Assembly (NCBI RefSeq): GCF_000022485.1
Contig: NC_012623.1
Location: forward strand, 992,001-1,056,000
DNA from: Sulfolobus islandicus Y.N.15.51
Lineage (GTDB): Archaea > Thermoproteota > Thermoprotei_A > Sulfolobales > Sulfolobaceae
DNA: 64,000 bases
Direction of reading: 5' to 3'
The notes beneath the pieces are model-generated. The model was not told where the DNA came from. It was given only the letters and a program-made list of their open reading frames with translations, and made no database searches. Of this stretch, positions 44,222-53,703 are shown piece after piece. Every line of letters starts with the position of its first letter. Positions within the stretch are counted from its first letter, which is position 1. Made by a program: the position numbers and the translations under genes.

Positions 44222-45105
44222 TTGGATTCAACAATTTTAATTACTTTGTCAGCTATATTTAAGAATTCTTTAGAAGTTGGACTGTCTGGATGTTTCAAAA
44301 AGAAGGGTTCTCCAGCATCATTAGCTTCTGCTATGGAAGGATCAAGAGGAACTTGACCTAAAAGGTCTACTCCCATTTCCTCTGCCATTTTCTTACCTTT
44401 ACCTTCTCCAAATATATAATAGACTTTCCCATCACTTGGGCATACAAAATGGCTCATATTTTCAACTACACCTAATATTTTTGTGTTTACAGTTCTAGCG
44501 AAATTTATTGATTTCTTAACAGCTAATGTGGAAACTTCAGATGGTATTGTAACGATAACAAATCCTGTAATGCCAGGAACTAATTGAGCAATGGACAAAG
44601 CTTCATCTCCAGTCCCTGGGGGCATATCTATTATCAGATAGTCCAATTCTCCCCAATTAACGTCACCTAGGAATTGTTTTATCGCTGAATGTTTTATGGC
44701 TCCTCTCCATACTACTGGCGTATCGTCTCTAGGTAATAGAAAATCTATGGAAACAACTTTTATTCCGAAAGGCCCTATAACTGGATTTATTCCCTTATCA
44801 TCGGCAGTTAACATTTGTCCTCTAACGCCTAACATTTTTGGCACTGATGGTCCATGGAAATCAACATCTACTATACCTACTTTTCTACCGCTCGCAGCTA
44901 TAGCCATTGCTAGGTTAGATGAGACAAATGATTTACCAACTCCACCTTTTCCACTAACTACTCCAATCTTATATTTTATATTTTTCATCTTCATTTGTAC
45001 TTTTAGATCAACAGCTTGAACTTGTTGGTTAACCTTTCTTAAATCACGAGGCTGTCTTTGAGGTTGTGGCTGAGGATTTTGAATTCTAAAAGGATTACTG
45101 CTCAT
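44215..45105 (-). CDS. Mrp/Nbp35-type P-loop ATPase (Fe-S carrier family)
   Basis: The 296-residue protein has a deviant Walker A GVVSGKGGVGKSFVSSNLA near residue 54, switch GIVDVDFHGPSVPKMLG near 79, LIIDMPPGTGDEALSIAQ near 157, and the Mrp signature VVENMSHFVCPSDGKVYYIFGEG near 222. Mrp/Nbp35 proteins bind a bridging Fe-S cluster through a CxxC pair, and here that place reads CPSD, with only one Cys. It may still bind a cluster across the dimer in another way, or act as a pure ATPase. It is the last gene of the protease operon and starts directly after fap7. Confidence 0.88.
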   Translation of the reverse strand: MSSNPFRIQNPQPQPQRQPRDLRKVNQQVQAVDLKVQMKMKNIKYKIGVVSGKGGVGKSFVSSNLAMAIAASGRKVGIVDVDFHGPSVPKMLGVRGQMLTADDKGINPVIGPFGIKVVSIDFLLPRDDTPVVWRGAIKHSAIKQFLGDVNWGELDYLIIDMPPGTGDEALSIAQLVPGITGFVIVTIPSEVSTLAVKKSINFARTVNTKILGVVENMSHFVCPSDGKVYYIFGEGKGKKMAEEMGVDLLGQVPLDPSIAEANDAGEPFFLKHPDSPTSKEFLNIADKVIKIVESNQ

Positions 45106-45669
45106 CTAGATATCATTCTCATAGGAGCTAATAATCTTATCTAATTCCTCTAAAAATCTTTGTACTTTTGTATCAACTAACCATTCTATTGGTCCATCAC
45201 ATTGTTTATTTAGTATTTTATTTAATATTTGTTCTGTACTCATTTCTGTGGTATCTACTTCACACACCTTATCCTTAAAGGCTTCTCTAGCCTCTTGTGA
45301 GATCACTCCTAGAATTTCTGCCTCCACGTTCTCAGCTACTTTTATATCAGCCCAACCCCTTCCTTTTAGTTCATTATATAGAGAAAAAGGATTCTTCCTA
45401 AGGACAACTACTAAGTCAGCGGTAGATACCAATGAAGGGTATATAGTTTCAATCACGAGATGGCTAGTTGAAATAATTTTCTCTAATTCTTCCTTTACTT
45501 TATCCTCGTCTATTATATAACTTTGCCTAAGTTCATCATATTCCGTATAAAGTTTATTTTCTATAACAAATTGGGAAAGAGAAAGATAGTTTAGATTAAG
45601 CGCCTCAGAAAGTTTCTTTGAAGCTACGGTTTTTCCCACACCGGGTGTGCCAGTCACTATTATTATCAT
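45106..45669 (-). CDS. Fap7/AK6-like adenylate kinase
   Basis: The 187-residue protein has the P-loop [18 protein letters not shown] at residues 3-20, [15 protein letters not shown], and [35 protein letters not shown] near 90, matching Fap7/AK6. In archaea and eukaryotes these proteins release ribosomal proteins during small-subunit maturation and show adenylate kinase activity. Its ATG overlaps the stop of a 54-residue membrane protein as ATGA. The link to the membrane proteases upstream is unexplained. Confidence 0.9.
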
Positions 45670-45830
45670 TGCTTCACTACTAATATCGTTTCAATTGCAA
45701 ATAAAACTATTGAAATCCCAACAAGGGTTATCTTCACAGCTCTATCTGCCTCACTTTTGATAATTTCATACAAACCGTATGGGAGCATTAAGAATCCTAT
45801 AATTAATAGTATTTCCTCTACTAATATCAT
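45666..45830 (-). CDS. very small two-helix membrane protein
   Basis: The 54-residue product starts [20 protein letters not shown] and contains two hydrophobic segments (about residues 4-20 and 33-50) separated by a charged loop, [12 protein letters not shown], and ends VVKQ. It begins 2 bp after the rhomboid stop codon and its stop overlaps the fap7 start as ATGA, so it is a true operon member. I do not recognise a family. It could be an adaptor or inhibitor of one of the membrane proteases; that is inference from position and size. Confidence 0.8.
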
Positions 45831-45832
45831 AA

Positions 45833-46417
45833 TTATTTTATTGTCCTTCCACTCCTTATAAGGTAATAGACAACTGCGTACATAATACCTCCCAAAATAC
45901 CTCCGATATGAGCAACAACGTTCACATTAGGGAATATTAAATCACTAACTCCAAATACCGATACTAAAAATACAAGACCATAAACCCCTAAATTATCCTT
46001 TTTTAAGAAATCGTAAAACGTGTAGTAACTTAATAATCCAAATATTCCCCCAGACGCTCCCGAGCTTAGTGTAAAAGGACTATAGAATATTACAGTTAGT
46101 AGATTTCCTAGAATACCAGCTAGGATAAATATACCATATTCATGTTTTCCCGCTCTACTACCAAAAATTAAATATATAACATATAATGAAATAAAATTAA
46201 ATATAAAATCAACAAAGCTATTAGTTATAAATATTGATGTGAATAGTTCGTAATAATACCCTTTAATTACTAAGTAGTTTAATTGTTCTAGATAATATAA
46301 TGAGGTAGAATCTATAAAAGTTGCTAATAAACCTACCATAAAACCCAAAGTAACAAGAAACATTAAGAAAAAAGTTGATATACCTATTATTTTTTTTATT
46401 ATCACTTTATTCACCAT
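45833..46417 (-). CDS. rhomboid intramembrane serine protease
   Basis: The 194-residue protein has about six membrane segments and the rhomboid catalytic pair: Ser in TLSSGASGGIFGLL (near residue 121) and His in NVVAHIGGILGGIMY (near 169). It cleaves membrane proteins inside the bilayer. I chose ATG 46417, which overlaps the stop of the site-2 protease gene in TAATG; a longer frame from 46477 would lie inside that gene. Substrates are unknown. Confidence 0.92.
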   Translation of the reverse strand: MVNKVIIKKIIGISTFFLMFLVTLGFMVGLLATFIDSTSLYYLEQLNYLVIKGYYYELFTSIFITNSFVDFIFNFISLYVIYLIFGSRAGKHEYGIFILAGILGNLLTVIFYSPFTLSSGASGGIFGLLSYYTFYDFLKKDNLGVYGLVFLVSVFGVSDLIFPNVNVVAHIGGILGGIMYAVVYYLIRSGRTIK

Positions 46418-47019
46418 TATAGAAATGTTAGTGCGAATGCAATGATTATCAATACTGCCCACACTATCATGTTCCATCTAAAGATCTTTAATCCGTCTAA
46501 AACCCAGAATGGAAGCAAGTTAAAGAATGCTACCCAGAAGTTAAACCTAGCTAATTCAAAGAAAAATAAGCCAACAAGGCTAAAAGGCACTAACGATGCA
46601 CCAATAAGGCCAACAAATCCTACTATTATGTTAGTTAGAGGTCCAGCTAGAGCTGTTTTTCCCTCAACGTCTCTATTAAGAAATCCACAAGATATTGATG
46701 TGTATCCCGAAAAGAAAACTAAGATACCTACGAAGCTACCAATTATATTCAGTATTAACGTTGTCCAAAACCCTGAAAAACTTAAAGTAAATCTAGAGAA
46801 ACAACCATATCTTCTCGCAGCTTGTCTGTGGCCTATTTCATGTGGTATTATAGCTAATAATGCTACGATATATGGTATGATTATACTACCTATTGGATCT
46901 GAAAGTATGGATGTTGGGCGTATATAAGCTACTGCTAAAGATAAGGCAGCAAGTAAAAAGGAAGTGATCTCATTTAGGTTGGCGAATCTCCATTCTAAGT
47001 ATCTTATATCCCAAGACAT
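46417..47019 (-). CDS. site-2 protease-like membrane metalloprotease (M50)
   Basis: The 200-residue protein has several membrane segments, the zinc motif HEIGH (ALLAIIPHEIGHRQAARRYG, His residues near 59 and 63), and the third-ligand motif as NLLPFWVLDGLKIF near 173, where LDG matches the S2P N/LDG. The GPLTNIIVGF block near 123 is also typical. It is a short form with no PDZ or CBS domain. Site-2 proteases release membrane-bound regulators. Directly downstream and coupled to it is a rhomboid protease. Confidence 0.92.
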   Translation of the reverse strand: MSWDIRYLEWRFANLNEITSFLLAALSLAVAYIRPTSILSDPIGSIIIPYIVALLAIIPHEIGHRQAARRYGCFSRFTLSFSGFWTTLILNIIGSFVGILVFFSGYTSISCGFLNRDVEGKTALAGPLTNIIVGFVGLIGASLVPFSLVGLFFFELARFNFWVAFFNLLPFWVLDGLKIFRWNMIVWAVLIIIAFALTFL

Positions 47020-47021
47020 AC

Positions 47022-47645
47022 CTATCTTATTAATCTTAACAACTCTGAGGGTATTAAATTATTGCTTACATATCGAATGTTTGTACTATCTATTTTCCAT
47101 AATAACGCTTTTTTGTCATTACTGATGGTTGCCATGTAAATATTTCCACTTAAGTTTATTATCCCTTCAAATATTATGTCAAATAATCTTTTGAAGGAAT
47201 TAAAGGTATCAAAGATTACTGATCTATACATAAATGGCATCGTAATTTTTAGACAAATATATCTTTTTGCTAAAATTTCAATTAAGTCCTTAGAGAAATC
47301 GTTATAGAGTTCAGGTCTCAATAACGTTATTTGCGCATTTCCTTCAACGTTTATAATTATAACTAACATTTTTCTTGTCTGATTAGTTACGGATATCCAT
47401 ATCTCAAATATCCTTAGGACGTTCTCACACTCATCACTTATCTTTTTAGCTGGCAAGAAAAAAGAATAAGTTCCATTATTTTGAGTTACAGCATCTATTA
47501 GTCCCTCTGCAAAAAGTTTCGATGAGACCCCTATTAAGGACAATTCCTTTTCAAGCGAAGGATTTAATTCTACTACATGCCCATCACTTGTAAGTACCTT
47601 TCTCCCTATACCTTGTAGGTAATCTACAGTGACTTCGAATCTCAC
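47022..47645 (-). CDS. hypothetical protein of the protease operon
   Basis: This 207-residue protein matches no family I know. It is mixed alpha/beta without membrane segments, starting RFEVTVDYLQGIGRKVLTSDG, with a beta-rich centre (MLVIIINVEGNAQITLLRP) and a C-terminal part ending NNLIPSELLRLIR. There is no signal peptide, so it is probably cytoplasmic. It ends 2 bp before the site-2 protease start and follows a 52-residue gene by 19 bp, so it belongs to the same operon. A regulatory or adaptor role for the proteases is possible but unproven. Confidence 0.65.
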   Translation of the reverse strand: MRFEVTVDYLQGIGRKVLTSDGHVVELNPSLEKELSLIGVSSKLFAEGLIDAVTQNNGTYSFFLPAKKISDECENVLRIFEIWISVTNQTRKMLVIIINVEGNAQITLLRPELYNDFSKDLIEILAKRYICLKITMPFMYRSVIFDTFNSFKRLFDIIFEGIINLSGNIYMATISNDKKALLWKIDSTNIRYVSNNLIPSELLRLIR

Positions 47646-47664
47646 AAAAATAAAATAGTGTACA

Positions 47665-47823
47665 TTAAACTTTTATATATTTTGCGTATATCTCTGCATT
47701 TAATTCCATGTTCTTTGCCAATACTTTTTCGAGTACTTGTTTATCCTCAGCGGATGGATTATAATTCTTTATGATAGATTCGATTTGTTCCAACAGCCTT
47801 AATACATCTTGTATACTTTCCAT
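47665..47823 (-). CDS. 52-residue helical protein, first gene of protease operon
   Basis: The product starts MESIQDVLRLLEQIESIIKN and ends AEIYAKYIKV. It looks like two amphipathic helices joined by NYNPSAEDK. No family is recognised. Coding is supported by the length of the open frame, its regular hydrophobic spacing and its position: it lies 27 bp from the divergent MMPL gene and 19 bp before the next operon gene. It may form a small helical hairpin that binds the operon's hypothetical protein. Confidence 0.65.
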   Translation of the reverse strand: MESIQDVLRLLEQIESIIKNYNPSAEDKQVLEKVLAKNMELNAEIYAKYIKV

Positions 47824-47850
47824 GATTTTACTTTATGCTTAATCTAAAAA

Positions 47851-50364
47851 ATGGTTACCAATGTAAAATTGGTATTTCCACAATACTTTTTACTGTATAT
47901 AAAGTCTAGGAATAATGTGAAGAATGGACTTGTATCGTTGGTATTATGGTTATTACTGATTATGATATTATTGCATTTTGCAATTAAAACTCCTAGTTTA
48001 TTTACGTATTCGGATTCCCCATTCTTGTCAAGCAGCGTACAAAGTGTAAGGGCTGATAAGATAGTAACCAATTACTTTCACATTGGCAACGTTGATAATC
48101 TGTATATTATTATCAATTCCTCGTCTTATAACCAAGCTTTACAAGAAATTTATTCTAATTTATATCTCCTTAATAACGCTACGGTGATAACTCCCAACGG
48201 TTACGTTAGCATGCTTAAGACAGAGTATCTCAGCTACCTTGGCTTAAATGAGAAGAATTTCTCATCTACGATAAGCCAGTTGTATGAGAATTTGACTCGT
48301 TTGAAACTTTATTTAATTTCAAATTTTCAATACTTTGAATATCAGTTAAATATTACATTTGGTCTTCCACTTCATAATTTCACTAGTAACATATGCCCTA
48401 CCTATAAGGAAAATTTTGATAAAGTTAATGGAAGTTTACTAGAGAAAGCTAGATATGCGGGATACTTAACCTTTAAAGATCCATTTCTTTTCTACTTTGG
48501 ATTTAATAATTACACTAATTACACTTTGGCATTAAAGTTTTTGATACAGTTTAATAACTACACTAGTCTAATCGAAAGGATACTTAAAACTCAAAACATA
48601 ACGTCTGTTAATGAAAGCAATGTGATTTTTAATAATATAACTACAGCCTTTAACTCATCCTTTCATAAGGGTACTTTATGGCTTTTCATTATAAATGTTC
48701 CTAGCAATGAAAGCCTAACAAATATTAATCAATTTACTGAAAGTCTCAGAAACGCCTATGTAATAGGTCACCTAGCGTATTATGCACAATCCGCATATTA
48801 TACTCAAAGTAACGTTGAAATTATAGATATAACTACAATTATTCTTGTAATGATATTACTAATACTGTTAGTTAGATCAATTGTTCCAATTCTGATTTTA
48901 ATATCTAGTGCTGGTACTAGTCTTTTATTAGCTTATGGTCTCATGTACATGGAAACGCTTCTAGGTTATAAGATATATTATATTTCGGGTTTGGTTGCAC
49001 CTCCAATTGTATTTGGTCTTAACATTGACTATGGCATATTACTCATATATAGATATTTTGAAGAAATTAATAAAAATAATTTAGATGCTCTCCTATATGC
49101 GCTTAAAAATTCAATAAAAGGTATACTATTAAGTGGTATTAGTATCACGATTGGGTTCTCCAGTTTTATCCTTTCCCCTTCTGCACTACTTCAAAACATA
49201 GGAATAGCGTTAGTGACATCTTCCATTTCAGCATTAATACCAGCAGTTTTCTTTACGTACACGTTATTGCTCTTAATCCCTCAAAGATATCTTAGTTTTC
49301 CTAGACGAAAATTACCGAGTATTACGGATATAAGGCAAAGGTACTTATATAAGCTTTCCAACTTTGCAGTAAGGCACAATAAGTTATTAGTAATTCTTAT
49401 GCTAGTTTCTATCGTTATCTTTATCTTTTATTTTCCTTCTATACACACCAACGTTAATATAGATGAAATATTACCTCCCCATGCAAATTCACTTGTAGGT
49501 ACAAAGGTTCTTAATCAACTTTACAATTATAGTATAGACTATATTATATTGTATGGAAGCCCTAAGGCTAACTACACTCTCATTTATAATTTAACTAAAA
49601 CTCTTATAGATCAAGGTAACTTAGTTTATGGACCAATGTCCTTAGGTTCTCAGATCATTGTCAATAATAGCAACTTATATGATCACTTTCATCAAGGAAA
49701 TTACACCTTGTTGATAATTTACCTAAAGTACCCTGTATTTAGCAATGGCGCTATAAATTTAACAAATTGGCTCATAAGCAAGGGATTCCTAGTTGGAGGG
49801 GATAACGCACAAAGAATAGATATCGTTAATAATACCGTTAGTACTTATTTTAGCTATACTTTACCACTTACTATAATTTTAATTGTCATTTACCTCTTCA
49901 TGATTCTCGGATCTATTCTACTTCCCTTGAGGTTATCCTTAACTGTAGGTCTAAGCTCATTATTGGGAGCATTTACAGTGGCATTAGTATATAACTCGCC
50001 ATATTGGCTATCCCCACTTGTAATTTTTGCCCTTCTTTTCAGTTTAGGTATAGACTATGATATGTTCATAATCATAAGATTATTTGATGAGATGAAAAAC
50101 GACGATGACATAAATAGTGCTATAGTAAGATCGGTAGAAAATACTGGATTAGTAGTAACTACTTGTGGTTTGATTTTAGCCGGAGCCTTTTTCTCATTGA
50201 TGGTGGCAAATATGAGATTCTTACAAGAAATAGGTCTAGGTGTAGGAGTCTCAATACTGTTTGATACTTTTGTAGTTAGGCCTATTCTAGTACCTGCAAT
50301 TATTTCAATTCTGAAAAAATATAATTTTTGGCCATTTAAGGCGAGAAAATTTCTTTATACTTAA
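47851..50364 (+). CDS. MMPL/RND-superfamily membrane transporter
   Basis: The 837-residue protein has the MMPL plan of about twelve membrane segments in two halves, each with a large outer domain (residues 55-325 and 520-665) rich in N-x-S/T sites that may be glycosylated. The proton-relay motifs are visible twice: FGLNIDYGILLIYRYFEE near 390 and SLGIDYDMFIIIRLFDEM near 733. Relatives move lipids, hopanoids or drugs; here archaeal lipids or glycolipids are plausible, but no substrate is evident. Its end overlaps thiR tail to tail by 29 bp. Confidence 0.9.
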   Translation: MVTNVKLVFPQYFLLYIKSRNNVKNGLVSLVLWLLLIMILLHFAIKTPSLFTYSDSPFLSSSVQSVRADKIVTNYFHIGNVDNLYIIINSSSYNQALQEIYSNLYLLNNATVITPNGYVSMLKTEYLSYLGLNEKNFSSTISQLYENLTRLKLYLISNFQYFEYQLNITFGLPLHNFTSNICPTYKENFDKVNGSLLEKARYAGYLTFKDPFLFYFGFNNYTNYTLALKFLIQFNNYTSLIERILKTQNITSVNESNVIFNNITTAFNSSFHKGTLWLFIINVPSNESLTNINQFTESLRNAYVIGHLAYYAQSAYYTQSNVEIIDITTIILVMILLILLVRSIVPILILISSAGTSLLLAYGLMYMETLLGYKIYYISGLVAPPIVFGLNIDYGILLIYRYFEEINKNNLDALLYALKNSIKGILLSGISITIGFSSFILSPSALLQNIGIALVTSSISALIPAVFFTYTLLLLIPQRYLSFPRRKLPSITDIRQRYLYKLSNFAVRHNKLLVILMLVSIVIFIFYFPSIHTNVNIDEILPPHANSLVGTKVLNQLYNYSIDYIILYGSPKANYTLIYNLTKTLIDQGNLVYGPMSLGSQIIVNNSNLYDHFHQGNYTLLIIYLKYPVFSNGAINLTNWLISKGFLVGGDNAQRIDIVNNTVSTYFSYTLPLTIILIVIYLFMILGSILLPLRLSLTVGLSSLLGAFTVALVYNSPYWLSPLVIFALLFSLGIDYDMFIIIRLFDEMKNDDDINSAIVRSVENTGLVVTTCGLILAGAFFSLMVANMRFLQEIGLGVGVSILFDTFVVRPILVPAIISILKKYNFWPFKARKFLYT

Positions 50365-51256
50365 CTGATATATTTATAATCTTTTTTACAACATCTAATG
50401 GATCTCTGCCAAAAACATAAGTGTTGGCCTCAATACCAGTACCGCCCAAATGTATTACCACATCTGTACCTTCATCAAATACTGCAGCTATTGTTTCGGC
50501 TATTCTTTCATTGCCTAGGTCGTTCTGAGGACCTACTTTCTTAAATTTATAGCCAATTTCCTTCAATATCATTTCCACTTTCTCATCATACTTGATATTC
50601 ATAACTGACCTCACAGCGGGATGATTTTTCATCACTGATAATAGTACCTTAGCTAAATGCTTGCTTCCTCCCCACATTGGTTTAGAAGCAGGTGTTGGTA
50701 GGTTTCTAATTTTAGTTATTCTCCCTGGAATTGCAAGCACATCTTCTTCCCTCTTAGCGTTGGCTTTTGCAAAGGCTAAATTGCTTAGAACTTCTGGGAT
50801 TAATTCCGCTACAGACTCGTTTTGAAGCATTGATAGTGCAAGTTCCATCATTTCCTCTTCATTCTCCTTGTACAAACTTTTACAAATGTCGCAATCAACA
50901 GGAATTTCACTATCAATCATTTTGTGGTATTTACAGAATTTTAGCCTACTTAAATTGGAAAGGAAAAACACACTGATATATTGCATTACTTGTTTAGGGT
51001 CACCATTTATTAGTAATTGCGTAAGTTTATCTAGAAAATCGTCTATTTCTTCACGTGTTAATCCCAAATTCTGTAATCTTTTAATGTACGAATTTTCGTC
51101 TTCATCTAAGTATTGTTTCACTGCTGGTTGGCTAACTCCTAATAGATTAGCAATTCTCGTTTGACTCATATGTAGTTCCCTAAGTCTTTTAGCCTCTAAT
51201 ACCCTAATTGATGTTATGAATATGTCATCAAATATTGATAGTGGTGATTTTAGCAC
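50336..51256 (-). CDS. ThiR-type thiamine regulator (HTH plus ThiN domain)
   Basis: The protein of about 306 residues joins an N-terminal HTH ([33 protein letters not shown], near residues 20-55) to a Cys-bearing middle (FCKYHKM, CDICKS) and a C-terminal ThiN domain (IPGRITKIRNLPTPASKPMWGGSKHLAKVLL near 190; DVVIHLGGTGIEANTYVFGRDPLDVV near 265). HTH-ThiN proteins are thiamine-phosphate-sensing repressors of thi genes. A likely target is thi4 at 27.2-28.0 kb. I chose GTG 51256 because the conserved N-terminal helix needs it; this overlaps the divergent nurA-like start by 41 bp. Confidence 0.82.
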   Translation of the reverse strand: MLKSPLSIFDDIFITSIRVLEAKRLRELHMSQTRIANLLGVSQPAVKQYLDEDENSYIKRLQNLGLTREEIDDFLDKLTQLLINGDPKQVMQYISVFFLSNLSRLKFCKYHKMIDSEIPVDCDICKSLYKENEEEMMELALSMLQNESVAELIPEVLSNLAFAKANAKREEDVLAIPGRITKIRNLPTPASKPMWGGSKHLAKVLLSVMKNHPAVRSVMNIKYDEKVEMILKEIGYKFKKVGPQNDLGNERIAETIAAVFDEGTDVVIHLGGTGIEANTYVFGRDPLDVVKKIINISVKYKEIFSP

Positions 51257-51974
51257 AATAGTAAGATTGAGATCAAACAAAAATTACTTTCTGAATAGAG
51301 AGTTAACGTTTGCCGCAATTGATGGAACCTTCTCTGACATTATTTTGGAAGGAGAGAAAGGAGGTTATATAGTAATAGGCATAATCAAAGGCAGAATATT
51401 TAAGGATTTTAAATTTACTATAGAAGATATTTCAGTTGATGATGAGCTGTGCATTTGTGAAGCAGAGAAGAGAATGAGAGAACTAGAATACTACAATATA
51501 AAGGAAAATGAAGTTGATCTAATATTTTTCGATAGAAAACTGTCATTTGATAAATCTTTAGGTATTTCGGTTCCTAAAAATTCCATTGGAATTGTAAAGG
51601 ATTTTGATATAGTAAAAAGAGAAAATTTGAACAATGTAGAAAACCCCCCTTGGCTAGTAATTAATGAAAAACATGATGAAACGATTTATGGATATTTTAA
51701 ACTGTTTCCCTCCTCATGGGTATTCTACATAGAGTCTCAAGTTTTTGTAGAAAATCCGGAAGAATTGCTTTCTCTAATCTATAATCTAGGAAGGGAGCCA
51801 ATACCAGAAGCTTTAGGGTATAATTATCCATTGTTTTTAGCTGATAAGTTAGTGAAATATTACAGAAATAAATTAAGCAAGTTCATAAATGTCACCAGTT
51901 TGCAAAGCAATATTAGATACAGAGAATTTAGAAGTTGGATTGAGAGATTAAGAAATGATGGAAAGTATTTTTGA
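51216..51974 (+). CDS. NurA-like nuclease, short form
   Basis: The 252-residue protein has NurA features: [26 protein letters not shown] near residue 31, with the metal Asp of the DGT/DGS motif, a central acidic region with [10 protein letters not shown], and near the end [25 protein letters not shown], where NurA has GYPxPLxxAH (His is Asp here). It is shorter than the usual NurA of about 330-350 residues. It overlaps the herA-like gene by about 20 bp. The start is unsure: ATG 51216, ATG 51222 or a downstream TTG at 51267. Confidence 0.7.
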   Translation: MNMSSNIDSGDFSTIVRLRSNKNYFLNRELTFAAIDGTFSDIILEGEKGGYIVIGIIKGRIFKDFKFTIEDISVDDELCICEAEKRMRELEYYNIKENEVDLIFFDRKLSFDKSLGISVPKNSIGIVKDFDIVKRENLNNVENPPWLVINEKHDETIYGYFKLFPSSWVFYIESQVFVENPEELLSLIYNLGREPIPEALGYNYPLFLADKLVKYYRNKLSKFINVTSLQSNIRYREFRSWIERLRNDGKYF

Positions 51975-53703
51975 AGTAGAAGAGGGAAAGCTAAGAGAAG
52001 CCAAAATAATAACTAGGCAAACTTCTGATGGCAGGGGTACAATATCTTTTAGAAATTATATAGTAGAATTCCCCTTCTCGCTAAAGGATAAATTAGGTAT
52101 AGGAAAATTGCTTGCTGTAAATACAATAAAGGAAAATTACTATCTGATTTTAGAAGTTGCAGATATTATTCCGATGCATTATGGTATGATAAATCTGGAC
52201 TCTACAATACCTAAGGAGATTAGAAATGAAATCATGAAAAAAGTTAGTGAAAGTTGGTATTCGAACGATGAGAAAGAAATATGGATAGATTCAATAACTT
52301 ATCCTTTGGGATATATTCTAGAAATAAATTCGAACAATATTCAATTTAAAAAAGGATATTTCCCACCTCTATTGGGTTCCTCAGTAAAGATTTTAAATAA
52401 AAAGGCGTATGCGTCATTTGTCTGTGCAAATAGTAATGTAAGTTTAGGAAACATTCTACATGAACAACTTTCTTTAGATATAAATTTAGAAAAAGCAATA
52501 AAGTATCACCTAGGTATTTTCGCTTTTACGGGCTCGGGTAAATCAAATTTAGCATCCTTGATAGCAAGAAAAGTGTTAGATAACCTACCCGACACTAAAG
52601 TTGTAATATTTGACGTATCAATGGAGTACGCAATACTTCTCTTAGATAAGTTGCTTGAAGTTCCATCTAGAGTTATAAGCTTAGATAGAGTTCCCCCTAA
52701 TCCAGCTGATGCGAGTAGAAAATTTTTAAGAAGTCACGTGATTCCTGACGACATTATAGATATTAGAGATAAGATAAAAAAAAGTGCAGAAATTCTACAT
52801 CAAAATGGGAAAATGAAACAGTTATACGTTCCACCTGAAGGTTTTACTTACTTAACTTATGCCGATTTAATAGATCTAGTCAAAAAGCAGATAGAAGATA
52901 AATATACTGCAATATCGCAGAAACCACTACTCTATACTTTCCTAAGTAAGTTAGATAATTTCATGAGAGAAAGGAAATTGACAGTGGATGATATCATAGA
53001 TGACTCTATTAATAATTTATTGGATGAAATAGAAAACTTAGGAAAAGATGCGCATTTAAAGGAGAATTCGTCACTGTTTACATTTATATATGGTATAAGA
53101 GCATACATCTCACTCGGCATCAGAGAAACTGAAGATTATGATATAGAAAATTTAGCGATTGAAATTTTGGATTCTTCCAGGGACTCACCTAGATTATTTA
53201 TTTTAGAACTCCCTAACTTAGAAGAGGGAAGGCAAGTAGTTGCGACTGTAATTAATCAAATTTACAATAGGAGAAAGAGAATGTATTCCGACAATCCTAA
53301 AGTACTATTCATAATAGATGAAGCTCAAGAGTTTATACCTTATGATACCAAACAGAAAGATAAAAGTGAAGCCTCAAGCACTGCCATAGAGAAATTGCTT
53401 AGACATGGAAGAAAGTATCACTTACATTCACTAATAAGTACTCAAAGACTAGCTTACCTAAACACTAACGCACTGCAGCAGTTACACTCTTACTTCATAA
53501 GCACACTTCCTAGGCCGTACGATAGACAATTATTAGCTGAAACTTTTGGAATTAGTGATATGCTCTTAGATAAGACCCTAGAACTGGAACCAGGGCAATG
53601 GTTATTAGTAAGCTTTAAGTCGGCTCTCCCTCATGATGTTCCAGTATTCTTTGCCGCTGAGAACAATCTAGATTTATTAAAGGATAGAATAAATAAGCTA
53701 TGA
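51955..53703 (+). CDS. HerA-like DNA-translocating ATPase
   Basis: The 582-residue protein has an N-terminal beta-barrel region (residues 1-160), then Walker A in [21 protein letters not shown] near 193, Walker B in [16 protein letters not shown] near 450, and a motif block [38 protein letters not shown] near 500 with a possible Arg finger. This is the HerA/FtsK-like fold that works with NurA as a hexameric end-processing machine. The known Sulfolobus HerA-NurA pair flanks Mre11-Rad50; this locus has no such genes, so it is a second, divergent pair. The start is ATG 51955 or 51958. Confidence 0.83.
   Translation: MMESIFEVEEGKLREAKIITRQTSDGRGTISFRNYIVEFPFSLKDKLGIGKLLAVNTIKENYYLILEVADIIPMHYGMINLDSTIPKEIRNEIMKKVSESWYSNDEKEIWIDSITYPLGYILEINSNNIQFKKGYFPPLLGSSVKILNKKAYASFVCANSNVSLGNILHEQLSLDINLEKAIKYHLGIFAFTGSGKSNLASLIARKVLDNLPDTKVVIFDVSMEYAILLLDKLLEVPSRVISLDRVPPNPADASRKFLRSHVIPDDIIDIRDKIKKSAEILHQNGKMKQLYVPPEGFTYLTYADLIDLVKKQIEDKYTAISQKPLLYTFLSKLDNFMRERKLTVDDIIDDSINNLLDEIENLGKDAHLKENSSLFTFIYGIRAYISLGIRETEDYDIENLAIEILDSSRDSPRLFILELPNLEEGRQVVATVINQIYNRRKRMYSDNPKVLFIIDEAQEFIPYDTKQKDKSEASSTAIEKLLRHGRKYHLHSLISTQRLAYLNTNALQQLHSYFISTLPRPYDRQLLAETFGISDMLLDKTLELEPGQWLLVSFKSALPHDVPVFFAAENNLDLLKDRINKL

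Noticed and set aside
46442-46927. 161-codon open frame on the plus strand
   Set aside because: It lies wholly opposite the site-2 protease gene, whose HEIGH and LDG motifs and operon position are convincing; the antisense product shows no domain.
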